NCBI RefSeq assembly: GCF_004664715.2
Contig: NC_051072.1
Coordinates: forward strand, 34,976,142 to 35,040,141
Direction: 5' to 3'
DNA length: 64,000 nucleotides
Origin: Peromyscus leucopus
Lineage: Eukaryota > Chordata > Mammalia > Rodentia > Cricetidae
In this document: positions 33,106 through 44,355 of the stretch, one piece after another
How the letters are laid out: each line of letters starts with the position of its first letter
How positions within the stretch are numbered: position 1 is the stretch's first letter
Translations under genes and position numbers: made by a program
Notes under the pieces: model-generated
Told to the model about the DNA's origin: nothing
Databases searched by the model: none
What the model saw: the letters and a program-made list of their open reading frames with translations, nothing else

Positions 33106-35985
33106 GCTTAGGTTACCGAACATGGACTGCCACTGCAGAGAACTGGGGATTCCAGGATATGCTTGGTGGTGGCCTTTATGCAAACTACTGACTCACTTTT
33201 AAAGTTCTCAAATCAATGCTTCAAGAAAAACCCAAGAAGTATTTACCTGAGAACTTACTGTAGACCATGAAATGGTGCTACAAAGTCCTGCAACCTAGTC
33301 TTTCCAAAAAAAAAAAAAAAATCTAATCGATTGAAGCAGGCAGTCCAAACTATAATCCTGACACAAGGCAAGAGGACCACATGACAACGTATCATAACCA
33401 GGAGAAAACAGGCCTCTCCTTGCTGTGAGAACAAGGAGGCCAGAGGAAGGCCTCAGCATGGAACAGAGCCTTGAGTGAGTGGAGAGCTAGAAGAGCACCG
33501 AGCACAGGGAAAACACAAACAGAATACAAAGTCAGGGCAGGGTCCAGCGCCAGATGCCGCGAGAGCTCCAACTGGATTGGGATACAGTGTGTTTGTGGCC
33601 ACGCAGTGAAGGGACTTGAGGACAATCAGGTTTAGGAAGTCAAGTCTCAGCAGAGTGCAGTTGGGAAGAAGGGCCGGGGTGACTGTCCAAGTCCGAGGAG
33701 CGACTGGCTGAGCTCCAACCGCAGCAGCGCGAGAATGCCCAGAGGTGAGCACTGTGCAGCCTAGAGCATCTGCTCTCTGATGAGAGCCGGAGACACGGGG
33801 CTGTCAGGAGCAGAACTCAGACCAAGAGAGGAAGGTGGGATCCTGACAGGAAATGGGGGCAGGGGGGAGAGAAAGAACCCAAAGGAACTTACTTGGAGGG
33901 GCCAGCAGACAGAGGGGCCCTGTAAAATGGGCGGACCAAAGATTCATGAGTTGATAAGACTTATGGATTGGTTTCATCTGCCAGGATCCCTCAAGTATGT
34001 AAATACAAACAATGATATGGAAAATATAAAGGGTTATAAATCAGCATCTGGGCTCAACAGTTAGAGACTGGATTGTGAAACTCAAGAGGGACCTAGGGAC
34101 CGAAATGGAAACCTTGGCCACTGCCAGTATAAAAGTGATTGCTTGTCACCACCCCTGGAGAGTGGGCGTGGTGGGGAGGGGAAGGAAAGAATTTTCATTT
34201 TCTCACTTTATAACGAGCTTTCACTGTTTGAGTTTTCAGTCCACAAACACATCCTACTTCTTGAGATTTTTATGCACCCATATTTTTTAAAGAAACGAAT
34301 AATGAAGCAAAAAGGTCAAAGATCTGTAAGGACAGACCACATCATGAGTCAATCCTTAAGGATGCACACTTATTGCATATGATCAGTTAGCCACGCCTAG
34401 AAGAAAGTGCAGAGACAGATCTCCTCAGAATTCTGCCATTGCACTTTCTTCTGGGCCTGGGCGCCAGTGGGAAAGACACAGGCAGGTAATTAAATGGAAT
34501 TTAAATGCCTCCTCCTTCACTGACCTGTTAACAGTTAGCCGGGGAAGTCCTTACAATTTCACCAGCCTCATTTCTCTCTTTCTACCAGTGTGACTGGTAC
34601 AAAGATGAAAGCTAGCCCAGCTAGACTGTCTAAAGGGCGGCGTTTGGCAATCAGGGGTGCTCATGCCTTGATTCTTCATCTGTCTATCAAGTTGAGGGGA
34701 CCAAAAATGCAAGATTCTAGCAGAAAAACCGAGACTGAGAAGAAGCCAGAGAGACTGCAGGCAAGCAAAGATCGTCCTGCCCCATGCCCACGAAGGAGAA
34801 AGGAGAAGGACGTGCAGGCCAGTGTCCCCGTCAGACATGCCCTAATAACCATGAGACTAGCTAGAGAGGATCACTGTGTCTGTCAGGCATGGCAGGGAGG
34901 CCTGAAGCGGAGTCTGGCAGTCCCGCTGATGGATAGGAGAGAAGTTGCAGAGAAACAGAACAGGATGCCACCTAGTGGTGGTGGCGGGGGTAACAGAAAG
35001 ACGGAGTTAAAGAGTGGGTCTCCTGAGAAACTTGGTGGAGCCCAGGCTTCCACAAAGCTAAGTGCTCAGGGGATGGTGGGTGGTGGTGATGGGGGATCCA
35101 GGGGGAGGGAGCAGAGTGAATGGTTCAAAGTCCTAAAGCAGACGAACAAGCCCTATGCGGAGAAGCAGACCTTGGAGAAAAGTAATAAGCTATTCAGGAA
35201 GACGGAGGCAGAGATGGCTCAAAATCACATCTAAAGCCAGAGGTGTATTGCAGGGCTAAGCAGAGTCAACCTCGGCCTTCTTGATTACTAGCCACGACAG
35301 GAAAGTGGATGGGATTTGGATCCGAGTGATTTGGGTCCAAGACCAAAAGGTTTCACAGGGAGCACTGGGGTGACAGCAGAAGCTGGTGGCCCCAGCGGGG
35401 GGCGTTAAGCAGACGGAGGAGTCCTCGGAGATTTTCAGTGGCTGGGTAGAAAGGAACAAGGCAGGGAGGCAGCTGAAACAGAACAGTAGATGGAGCAGTA
35501 GGCAAGAAAGTCTAAAGTGACCAGCAAAGAAGGAGCTAACTGCTAAACCTGAAGGACCAGCCAAGGGGAAGAGATGGGACGGATGGGAAAAGAGGGGGGC
35601 CGGGTGAAGAATGCCTCTAGGGTTTAAAGAATGAAGCAGGTTTAGAGGACCTGGAGGGACAAGCAGCTTCAAGAACAGAAGGCTGTGACCACGAAGGCCA
35701 GCTCGGAGCCCAAGGCCACCCAAAGAACTGAACTGACTGACTGAGGGGAACAGAGGGACTCTGGGCCAGGCACTTGTGGAGCTGGAAGCCGAGGTCACCA
35801 ATGACAATGTCAGAAACCTAACTAGGGCAATGACGAAGAGCCACAAAACACGTCCAAAGGGGAAGAGAGTCAGGAGAAACAGAAAAGTAATCTTTCTGAG
35901 TAGTTTCACAATCTGTCCCAAATGGTTTCATTGGAGCATTCTTCCATCTTGTGGGTTTTTTAAAAGTGTTAATCAATTCGACATC
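33106..35985. other. unique purine-rich sequence with long opposing ORFs
   Basis: About 2.9 kb, purine-rich on the plus strand from about 33400. A 214-codon plus frame (34590-35234) and a 221-codon minus frame (35256-35921) abut tail to tail. The first is Lys/Arg/Gly-rich, the second Leu/Ser/Pro-rich, and neither has a recognisable domain. An A17 run lies near 33306-33320. Parts near 33420-33660 faintly recall antisense L2 sequence, but I could not support that. Confidence 0.4.
34965..34978 (-). promoter_or_regulatory. CTCF core motif, reverse orientation
   Basis: The minus strand reads CCACTAGGTGGCAT, 13/14 matches to CCASYAGRKGGCRS. It lies in unique sequence inside the 214-codon plus-strand frame. 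Confidence 0.6.
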
Positions 35986-36023
35986 AAGAAAAGCCATTCC
36001 AAGCCTGCGGTGGTGGTGGTGGC

Positions 36024-36070
<47 letters not shown>

Positions 36071-36210
36071 ACGCCTTTAATCCCAGCATTGGGGAGGCAG
36101 AGGCAGATGGATCTCTGTGAGTTCAAGGACAGACAGGGCTACACAGAGAAGCCATGTCTCACCCCACGCACACATGGAAAAAAAGAAAAGAAAGAAAGAA
36201 AAGCCATTCC
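35986..36210 (+). repeat. B1 SINE with expanded (NGG)20 head and perfect TSD
   Basis: The insertion is bracketed by a perfect 15-bp direct repeat, aagaaaagccattcc, at 35986-36000 and 36196-36210. The B1 body from 36068 is normal (cgcacgcctttaatcccagc and onward). Its 5' head, normally a single short ggtggtggc, is replaced by 20 NGG triplets. The A-rich AAAG tail is retained. Confidence 0.95.
36008..36067. repeat. (CGG/TGG)20 trinucleotide repeat inside B1
   Basis: The order is CGG, four TGG, CGG, TGG, then 13 uninterrupted CGG. It gives poly-Arg, poly-Ala or poly-Trp frames that are artefacts. CGG runs are G4- and hairpin-prone and rich in CpG. Confidence 0.97.
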
Positions 36211-36299
36211 ACAGTTCATAGGACTCAAATGAAGACAATTTCAAGGATTTGAAATCTACTTCCTTAAGTCAACCTTGCTCATGGCCAACAACTGGACAA

Positions 36300-36492
36300 A
36301 CTGTTCACCATGTGAACTGTGTAACCTGTATTTAAAATACTTGGGCCGGGCGTTGGTGGCGCACGCCTTTAATCCCAGCACTCAGGAGGTAGAGCCAGGC
36401 GGATCTCTGTGAGTTCGAGGCCAGCCTGGGCTCCAGAGTGAGTTCCAGGAAAGGCGCAAAGCTACACAGAGAAACCCTGTCTCGAAAAACCA

Positions 36493-36541
<49 letters not shown>

Positions 36542-36846
36542 TACTTGGGACTGGAAGCATTTCAGATTTCAGATTTTTTTGACTTTGTAATATATATTGT
36601 GGATGGGATTTTATAAAACTAAACATATATATTGTGGATGGGACCTTAACCTATTCACAAAATTCATTCTTCTTCATACATATATAGCCAGCCTGAAGGT
36701 AATTCGATGCAGTTTTGCTTAACTGATTTATATAGAAAGTAAGGTTTCATTTTGTAGAATTTACCCCTTGAAGTATCCTGTCAACACTCAAGGTTAATTC
36801 TAGAGCATTCCAGATTCCAGATTTGGAGATCAGGGATGTTCAACTT
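36300..36846. mobile_element. DNA-transposon remnant (MER2/Tigger-like), split by a B1
   Basis: Near 36545-36590 the sequence ggactggaagcatttcagat, then ttcagattttttt, resembles the inner end of MER2-type TcMar-Tigger elements. The right end, gagcattccagattccagat and ggagatcagggatgttcaac, resembles their terminal repeat. The left limit is uncertain and the copy is diverged. A B1 interrupts it with an 11-bp duplication of element sequence. Confidence 0.5.
36345..36537 (+). repeat. B1 SINE with (AAT)n tail, nested
   Basis: Young B1: gccgggcgttggtggcgcac, tcgaggccagcctgggctcc, ggaaaggcgcaaagctacac, aaccctgtctcgaaaaacc. An AAT-unit tail at 36493-36537 follows. Target duplications aaaatacttgg at 36334-36344 and 36538-36548 show it inserted into the DNA-transposon remnant. 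The ggaaaggcgcaaagc block supports a cricetid subfamily. Confidence 0.95.
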
Positions 36847-37351
36847 CCAACTGGCAGGAAGAATCACTAAATGCCACACCACAGTCTACTAACGAGGACT
36901 GTCTCACACAGACGAGTTCACGGAGATAGCGCGACCAAGCTGAGCTCTCGGGAACAGCAGAGGATGCAGTGGGCAACCACGTCAAGGCAGGTACATGACA
37001 ACGGGGGTGGCCAGCGGCGGCGGCGGCACAACTCTGCACACATCCTCCAGGCAAACACCTGTACACCTGCCACTCACGGACTGTGGGGCACACAGAGAAC
37101 AACGGAAGTACGTCACGGGTACTTCCTGTAAGGAGCTTCCAGCAGCCTTTTTTTTTTCTTTTTTTTTTCCATTTTAATTTTTCCATGTTTTCATCTCTTC
37201 CTGTTTCTTTCAGGATCCAATCTTTTTTGTCTGTGGAAACATGTGGAAACATCCTAACTTCTCTCCATTCTGCATGCTTCCAACAGGGCATACCTGGGTA
37301 GCTGGCCTGCTCTCTGAAAGGACACACTTTTTCCAAACTCAGACTCTGAAT

Positions 37352-37387
37352 TATCATCACCACCATCATCATCACCATCACCATCAG
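37352..37387. repeat. (CAT/CAC)n trinucleotide repeat
   Basis: About 12 imperfect CAT/CAC triplets. Confidence 0.9.
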
Positions 37388-38276
37388 AAATTAACTTTCC
37401 AGGTCATATCCAGAAACTCGACTACCTGATTAGTCCTCTGACCAAGAAGTACTTTCTGTTCTCTGCTGACAAGTCCTGTTATGGCTCCAACAAAAGAACT
37501 GAGGGAAAGGAAAAGGCCCATTTAGAAAGTCAGCTCACAAAGAGAGGCTGCAAGAACCTGAAATGGACAGATATTGTTCTAGAAGAGAGCAGAATGAGGG
37601 TGAGTAAATGTTAACCTGGAAAACTTGTTAGAAATGCTGAAAGCACATCCATTTTAGTGAAGAGAGTTTAATATAACAAGTTAGAAATGGGTTCAAGAGC
37701 TGGAAAAGCAAAATGGAGACCATCAGAGCTCAGAATGAGGGAACTCAAGAGGTTGTAGAAGCCAGGAGAAGGCGGCCGGCCTGAGGAGAGGTGCTGCCCA
37801 GCAGGTGCCTTCAAATCTGGGGGTGAAGTCTGTAGAGCCATATAAGACATGCAGGACATCCCTCAGATGAACTTGTTTCCATTTGGGAGCAGCATGTGGA
37901 GGTATCTGTGAGGAATTACTCCTCCTCCTGTTTGGAGGGTGTCTTTGACATTCTTGCAATATAAAGGCCGCTCCTGCCAGCTTGGTCGTCAGTGGTCATA
38001 CCACATTTTATCAGCACTCACTCATCCGCTAGGCATTCTCCGAGTTTCTGGAGACTTAAACCAGAAAGATTGCATCCTCTGGCACCCGCTGCTCACGTGT
38101 GGCCTTCCTCGAAAACCAGACTGGGAATCTCGAAAGCCTGTGGGGATGGCTGACGAGCTCAAGTCATACTAAGATGTGAGGCTTTGCTTTTCCTTTCCTG
38201 GTAACTTGGATTTTCTTCTCTGCCAGTTAAGCATGCACCCTGGAGAAAATTTCCCGCAGTATCTGACTGACTGTGC

Positions 38277-38290
38277 CTGCCCCCTGGTGG
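38277..38290 (-). promoter_or_regulatory. CTCF core motif, reverse orientation
   Basis: The minus strand reads CCACCAGGGGGCAG, 14/14 matches to CCASYAGRKGGCRS. It lies in unique sequence with CpG-bearing flanks (ggcggcccggg). Confidence 0.7.
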
Positions 38291-38907
38291 CGGCCCGGGT
38301 GAAGGACACCAGCTAGGAAATCCTAAGGGCACTTTGACATCAAGAGAACAGAATTTACTTTATTGGAGAACTAGGAAGAGTTAGTATAACAAAATATAAT
38401 GTTTAAAAGAGAAAGGCAAACAGTATGATGGGCAGTTTCAAAGGCAGGGAACCAAGATCTGAGTTGGACCTTTCTTGTTTAAGTATGAACAACGGCAGCC
38501 AAGGGTATATGTGCACATATCACGGGCCTAATTAATTTGTTCTTCTAACCTTTTCCATTGATTGCAATCTTAGGGGTAGGCCTAAGCTGCGGTACATACA
38601 AAAGGCTGAGGGGATTCCCATGCAAACAGGATTCAGAAGGATTCAGCTAAGGCTACATCTCCACGAATGTATCCAAGGACCTCCAGGGGCACAGTCAGAC
38701 CCCCATCCAAGACCAGCCCAGATCCCAATCTTGGGAGGTGAGCCCGCCTGCGTTTTGTGTTTTCCCAAAGCTCTTGTACAATCACTGTAACGGAGGCCAA
38801 GGATGTCTCGGCCACTCTCTGACAAGCTGTTCCTGAGCACAGACCAACCACAAAGAGGAAGCCTCAAATCAAGACACACAGATTCAGTTTTCAGAAGAAC
38901 TGGCAAG

Positions 38908-39010
38908 CCAGGGCATGGTGGCACATGCCTTTAATCCCAGCCCTCGGAAGGTGGAGAAAAGCAGATCTCCATGAGTTCTAGGCCAGCAAGGGGATACACA
39001 GTGAAAACCA
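38908..39010 (+). repeat. B1 SINE, shortened
   Basis: Reads cagggcatggtggcacatgc, ctttaatcccagccctcgga, gttctaggccagcaagggga, tacacagtgaaaacc. It has internal deletions relative to full B1. Confidence 0.85.
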
Positions 39011-39790
39011 GAACTAGCAAGAAAGGCCCCACTAAGTGGCTATTTGGAAGCTGGTTCCCTCTCCTTAGTGGGATGCCTTCTCTAATTTCATCCTCCCTCC
39101 CCACAGACAGCTGCTACTTGAAAGCACTGGTTGGGGACAAGGCACCTAATACCTTGGCACTGCCTTCTCTGTGGGAATGATTTGGAGGCATATACTTCTT
39201 GGATTAGCCCCTGGGATTGGCCAAGGTCTGTCTGTCTTTCCCTTTACCCCATGGCACACATACAGAATAGGTTACCTAGCTTCTGGTGGTGCAAAGGGCG
39301 CCTTAGAACTGTGGCCTCAGCTAGCCCTTCAGTCCTTCGTTGCAGCCTATCTTATCCACGAGGCCTCCACAACCAGCCCCCACCCAAGTTACGGCACTCA
39401 CCATCGAGGCCACTTGTCTAGTGGCCGTACATGGCAGTCTCCTCGTGTCGCAGCGTAACAACTGTAGTGAATTTGCTCGAAGGTTTCACAGAGCTAGCTC
39501 CCAAAAATCAACATAAAAGCATACACTAAAAACTTGCTTTGCATCCCCCTGCCTCCAGGCCCAAAGAAGTGAAAGGCGCCCTCTCGTGGACCTTAAAAGT
39601 TCATAGAACACAAGATACTTCCTAGGCTTGTTAGTAGTTAGCAGACCACAAAAGGAAGTTCAGATAATAAAATACAACGTGAATACAAGAATGTGCATAA
39701 CTTTGGGGGGGGAGGGTATGACTTAAGAACTAAGAAAACGTGACAATAACTCTTACTGGGAGTGACTCAATAATTAATTGTCAAAGGGGA
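39011..39790. other. unique noncoding sequence
   Basis: No gene is recognised. Two overlapping frames of about 95 codons at 39131-39458 are in different registers and show no domain. Confidence 0.45.
39576..39589 (-). promoter_or_regulatory. CTCF core motif, reverse orientation
   Basis: The minus strand reads CCACGAGAGGGCGC, 13/14 matches to CCASYAGRKGGCRS. It lies in unique sequence 1.3 kb from the 38277 site, in the same orientation. Confidence 0.62.
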
Positions 39791-39960
39791 GATGGGTGTG
39801 GTGGTGGTGCACACCTTTGATCCCAGCACTCAGGAGGCAGAGGCAGGTGGATCTCTGTGAGTTCGAGGACAGCCTGGTCTACAGAGAGAGTTCCAGGGCA
39901 GCCAAGAAGCTAAAGCTACACAGAGAAACCTTGTTTAACAGCCCCCCCCCCCAAAAAAAA
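39791..39960 (+). repeat. B1 SINE
   Basis: Reads gatgggtgtggtggtggtgc, acacctttgatcccagcact, gttcgaggacagcctggtct, agctacacagagaaaccttg, with a C10/A8 end. Its head holds three GGT units, the normal state compared with the expanded copy at 36008. Confidence 0.93.
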
Positions 39961-40125
39961 TCAGGTCTTAAATAAACCCATTAAACCAATATTAGTTTGT
40001 CAAGAGAGACTGTCTTCCCTCTACAGACTGCTAGGAAATGTGGCCCTTGTGAACAACCGCTAAAGAGCATGAAATGGATTTCCAGCATGCCTCACCTTAA
40101 AAAAAAAAAAAAAAAAAAAAAGGCG
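39961..40125. other. unique sequence ending in an A23 run
   Basis: A 23-nt A run at 40099-40121 precedes the next B2. It may be the tail of an unrecognised retrocopy. No gene is seen. Confidence 0.4.
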
Positions 40126-40312
40126 GGGCTGGAGAGATGGCTCAGAGGTTAAGAGCACTGACTGCTCTTCCTGAGGACCCAGGTTCAGTTCTCAGCACCC
40201 ACATGGCGGCTAACAATTGTCTGTAACTCCAAGATCTGACACCCTTACACAGACATACATGCAGGTAAAACACCAATGCACATAAAATAAAAATAAAATA
40301 AATTTAAAAAGA
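40126..40312 (+). repeat. B2 SINE
   Basis: Reads gggctggagagatggctcag, aggttaagagcactgactgc, ggttcagttctcagcaccca, then an AAATAAAATAAA-rich tail. Complete and well preserved. Confidence 0.95.
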
Positions 40313-40370
40313 AAAAACCCAAAGAGAACATTAGATCACAAAACAAGCCCTTCCTTCTTAAATTCTTATG

Positions 40371-41099
40371 ATTATTGTATTAGTCAGGGTTAGAGAAACA
40401 GAACTTATTAGAATGAATCTATATATCTATATGCTAATATCTGTACCTAGATATATATTAGATATATAGAAAGGGGATTTATTATAATGGCTTACAGGCT
40501 GTGGACCAGCTAGTCCAACAATGGCTGTCTACCAATATAAGACCCAAGAATCCAGTAGTTGTTCAATCCATGATGCTGGATGTCTCATCCGGTCTTCAGT
40601 ATAAGCCAGAATCCCAAAGAAGTAGGCTTTAATGCCAGTAAAGGGATGGAATTGCTAGAGAGTGAGAGCAAGCAGGCAGTTAGCAAGCATCCTTCACCTA
40701 TGCCCTTTACATAGGCTGCCAAGAGAGGGTGTGGCCCAGATTAAGGATGGATCTTCCCTCCCCCAAAAAGATCTGGATTAAAAGTGTCTCTTCCACTTCC
40801 AATAATTTAATTAAGAAAAGCGTCGTGCCGGGCGTTGGTGGCGCACGCCTTTAATCCCAGCACTTGGGAGGCAGAGCCAGGCGGATCTCTGTGAGTTCGA
40901 GGCCAGCCTGGGCTACCAAGTGAGCTCCAGGAAAGGCGCAAAGCTACACAGAGAAACCCTGTCTCGAAAAACCAAAAAGAAAAAAAAAAAAGAAAAAAAA
41001 AAAAAGAAAAGTGTCACTCACAAGTGTATCCAGCTGCTTGGGTTTTAGTTAATAACAGCTGTAGCCATGTTGACAACCAAGAAAAGCTGCAACAATTAT
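40371..41099 (-). mobile_element. ERVL/MaLR-type solo LTR (antisense), split by a B1
   Basis: The element spans 40376-41094, starts tgtattagtcagggttagag and ends agctgcaaca. It is bracketed by a perfect 5-bp duplication, attat, at 40371-40375 and 41095-41099, as expected for ERVL/MaLR elements. The minus orientation is inferred because an AATAAA on the minus strand (40478-40483) lies about 105 bp from the end carrying TAATACA. Without the nested B1 it is about 528 bp. No internal viral genes are present. Confidence 0.8.
40813..41015 (+). repeat. B1 SINE nested in the MaLR LTR, with TSD
   Basis: Young B1 from 40825: gtgccgggcgttggtggcgc, ggaaaggcgcaaagctacac, ccctgtctcgaaaaaccaaa, with a long A-rich tail. 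Target duplications aagaaaagcgtc (40813-40824) and aagaaaagtgtc (41004-41015) differ by one C/T at a CpG. The LTR sequence continues seamlessly on both sides. Confidence 0.96.
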
Positions 41100-41864
41100 G
41101 CAGCAGCTTTCCCAAATAATCAGCTAAACTACGTTTTATTAATTAATTATTTTTAAATAGACATAAATCAAGTGATTATTTATGTCTAAATAAATAACTT
41201 CCAGATATTAAAATCACTCTCAACTCACACCTATGAAACACAACGCCCTTTGGAAGACCTGCGAAGACCTTGGAAGGTTAGAATCAATACTTGAGGTATC
41301 CCTTTGGTTGATGTCAAAAGAATTTAACTCTATGCAACTTTCTCCAAGTGACATGGGTGAAAATATATTCATCTCATGCATAACACTTCAAAAACATAGT
41401 AACATGGAAGAATGTTTAAAATATATTGAAAAACAGCTAAAGACTATTGGGTAATGGGTTCACTTATGTTCTTAGAACACAAACATACATCCAGATTTGT
41501 GGAAGCAAGCACTTACTGTTTGAAGGAAGGAATACATACTAACAGAAAAGGTAGTGGGAGATTTTTATTGTTTAAAGGTTAACATACTATTTAAAGGTTA
41601 TCAGCATTTTTAAGAAAAATAATCAAATAGGGAAAATTTTAATGCACTATTTCATGAAATGGAAATAATTAACTTAATTCACAAGGGATATCATTTCAGT
41701 AACCACTGAAATGATCTATTTGGTTTTAAAAATCAGAGGACAGGCATTTGTAATAAGACCTCTCAACATCTTTATCAAAGAAACTCAATGTCTTACTCCC
41801 TCAATGAGGACACAGACTTGGGTGACATAGAAATCCTCTCCGCCACACTTAAAAATTGGCAGGA
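41100..41864. other. AT-rich unique sequence
   Basis: No gene is recognised. It contains the hairpin at 41158-41188. Confidence 0.45.
41158..41188. repeat. inverted repeat, 11-bp perfect arms
   Basis: Arms tagacataaat and atttatgtcta are separated by 9 nt. They could form a hairpin, or be the relic of a short inverted-repeat element. Confidence 0.75.
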
Positions 41865-42014
41865 GAGGCTGGAGAGATGGCTCAGCAGTTAAGAGCACTG
41901 GCTGCTCTTTCAGAGGTCCTGAGTTCAATTCCAAGAAACCACATTGTGGATCACAACCATCTATAATGAGATCTGGTGTCTGTATACATAATAAATAAAT
42001 ATATTTTTTTAAAT
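41865..42014 (+). repeat. B2 SINE, internally shortened
   Basis: Reads gaggctggagagatggctca, gcagttaagagcactggctg, gagttcaattccaagaaacc, then gtctgtatacataataaata. It is a B2 with a shortened 3' half. Confidence 0.92.
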
Positions 42015-44355
42015 GGTGGGGATAGCTATTATAGTCCAATGTCTATTGTTTGTCTACATCAAAGAGTATTCTTTCATTAGCTCTTAAAGTCAGAGATCTA
42101 TGAATTGTTAAAATACTATCAGAGATAGCCTTGAACTTGGAGTTTCTCTACACTAGGTACCACCAAAGCAGCTTACTGAGTACAGTGCTTCAAGTGAGAA
42201 TTGGCTTCTTTCTGCTCAACTGCAAGTGAGAAACTGAATACTCAGTGGTAGTGACACACAGGAGCCACCAGGGGGCGATCCTTCCAACTATATCTTAAGG
42301 ACCAGCTACCAAAACAACAATAATAAGGTATGTTTCAAAATTAGTTCTTCCTGAGCACACAATATCTCCAAGTCAGCTTAAACAGACAGGCAGAACTAAG
42401 ACAATTCTCTCAGGCCACTATTCCTAGGAAAGTCTACTGGTCCTTCACAACACATCACTGTTTCCCTCTGATCACAGTGTTCACTGGCATTCACTGCAAG
42501 AAATTCTCTTTGTGCAATTAAAACTCATCTCCCACCCCATCTTAAGCCTATCATTAGGGCTTAGGTTTAGAAATTCTTTTCCTATGACCAAAACCCACTG
42601 CAACTTCTTACTGGCCAGCTAAATAAACTATCTCAAGAAAATGCAAATGCTATACCCCTCTGAGAAGAGGGAGAACAAATTTAAACCTAGAGAGCAGAGC
42701 GGGCAAGGAATGGACTATGTATGGTGCCATCTGAATGGCACTGAAAATCACACTCAAGTTATATGAGAAGCTGCTAGTTCAAACGGCTTCTTCAATTGTT
42801 GATCTGGTCCACAGTATAACTTGGCTCTCCATGTGTGAGATGCTGAACCAAAAAAAAAAAAAAAAAAATCGGTGCATATTTCTCAATTGCCAACAGAAGA
42901 CACACTCTTACCTCGATTGGAATTACTTCCCAACCTTTATCTATGAAGACAGAACGCTGGCATGCATTTTTAAGAACATGAAAATAAATTACATTCAAAT
43001 AAGAATATAGCCCCACAAAAAAAGTTGGCAAAATAAGAACAAAATTAACAAATGGCATCCACATGAAAAAAAAAAAAATACAAAGTCCTAAAAGTTTAAA
43101 AAGTAGCCCCGAAAGGCAGAGGGTTGGGGATGTGTGTGAGAAAATACTAAAGTGGACGTCAACAACAGACCCCAATAGTCAGCACGGTGCACAATTCATA
43201 AACGCAAACACAGTCAATTCTGGCCACCCAAGCCCACGCCACCTGATACAGTAGAGCATCGTTACGGAGGTCTCCACTTCAAAGCCTTTCCTAACTACAG
43301 ATCAGTAGCATTCCTGTATCTCAACACTAGGACGTCGGTCGATCAGAACAGTGGGTCTAGGGCTACCCAGCCTGCTCCTAAGACTTTCAACAGACTACTC
43401 TGGTTACACAGTAAACAGCCCAATCCCTGTCAAAGTGCGAACCAAGGCTAGTTAGTACAGGCAGTAACTAATATTCCTGGAGAACATCAAATCACATTGT
43501 ATGTCAGTGTGCAGAGAGTGCTCAGGATTGCTGAAGCAGGTCAAAACCCCGTATCCTCCTCACTGATAGTTTTTATATTAAGATGCATAGCCTCCAACTA
43601 GAGATCGCAGCTGGAGTTTTCCCTGCAGCCAGATGTGGTCTCAGGCCATCAGGGGAAAGTAAACAAAGCGGTAGTCACACTTTGGCGTCGCTTGGTTACA
43701 AGAGAATATTCATAGCTTGTATTCCTCTTCCACACCCAACTTCCATCATGGTTGAAAGTACCTATGATACCAGAACACTACAAAATTATGATTAAAGTGA
43801 TGTGCAGGCAGCTCGGGATTAGCTGGCTTGATATACAGAGAAAATGGGTATATAGGAAACTATGAGAGGAAACTGATTTAAAGGAGTGCTTTCTGTAGAT
43901 TAACACTGGAAATTTAAAACAGAGTTGAATAAGGTCTCTTTGAATACACAAAACAAGAGCAAGCATCCATCCAGAACACAAACTGAAATCTGGGATGGAG
44001 AACGTAGGAATGTTGTGTGAGACCACTGCCCTTGGAGGTATCACGTTAGCTGATCTAGAGAAACAGTGAACTTCTGAAGAGTTTGCCTTAACTACGCCAT
44101 GACTTCAAACCTATTTCTTTGGTCAGAAGCAGCCACTATTGCTTAAATGACTAATACAGAATCCCAACAGGGGGACACGTGCTATGATTCAGCCAGAGTG
44201 GCCCCTAACAACAGCTACACAAAGGAAAGCAATGTTTCAGACATTAACTTCTGACTCTCAAATAAATTCCAATCGGATCTATATTTTAAATGTAAAAAAC
44301 AAAATCAGAATACCAGAATATACATAAAATAGTAACAGCTGGGGAAGCAGTATTT
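42015..44355. other. unique noncoding sequence
   Basis: About 2.3 kb with no recognised repeat except A runs at 42850-42867 and near 43065. Frames up to 127 codons cross A/T runs and are not genes. It holds the plus-oriented CTCF motif. Confidence 0.45.
42265..42278 (+). promoter_or_regulatory. CTCF core motif, forward orientation
   Basis: Reads CCACCAGGGGGCGA on the plus strand, 13/14 matches to CCASYAGRKGGCRS with the high-affinity CCACCAGGGGGCG core. It lies in unique sequence. Its orientation is opposite to the sites at 26.0, 35.0, 38.3 and 39.6 kb. Confidence 0.7.

Larger units (their letters stand above)
36847..38907. other. unique noncoding sequence
   Basis: About 2 kb without a gene call. 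It contains a small GGC-rich patch at 37014-37026 and a T-rich run at 37149-37171. A 184-codon minus frame (36830-37384) starts in the CAT repeat and has no domain. Confidence 0.45.

Noticed and set aside
33420..33660. Possible antisense L2 LINE
   Set aside because: A few phrases resemble L2, but no run of landmarks in order could be supported by eye.
35392..35405. CTCF-like string ccagcggggggcgt
   Set aside because: 12/14 match but lacks the central A of the YAG core, so it is weaker than the sites called.
35776..36232. Frames with poly-Ala, poly-Arg or poly-Trp
   Set aside because: They read through the (NGG)20 expansion inside a B1.
37197..37215. Strong polypyrimidine-plus-CAG acceptor-like site (tgtttctttcag)
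   Set aside because: No open, protein-like exon with a matching donor follows, and such strings are common by chance.
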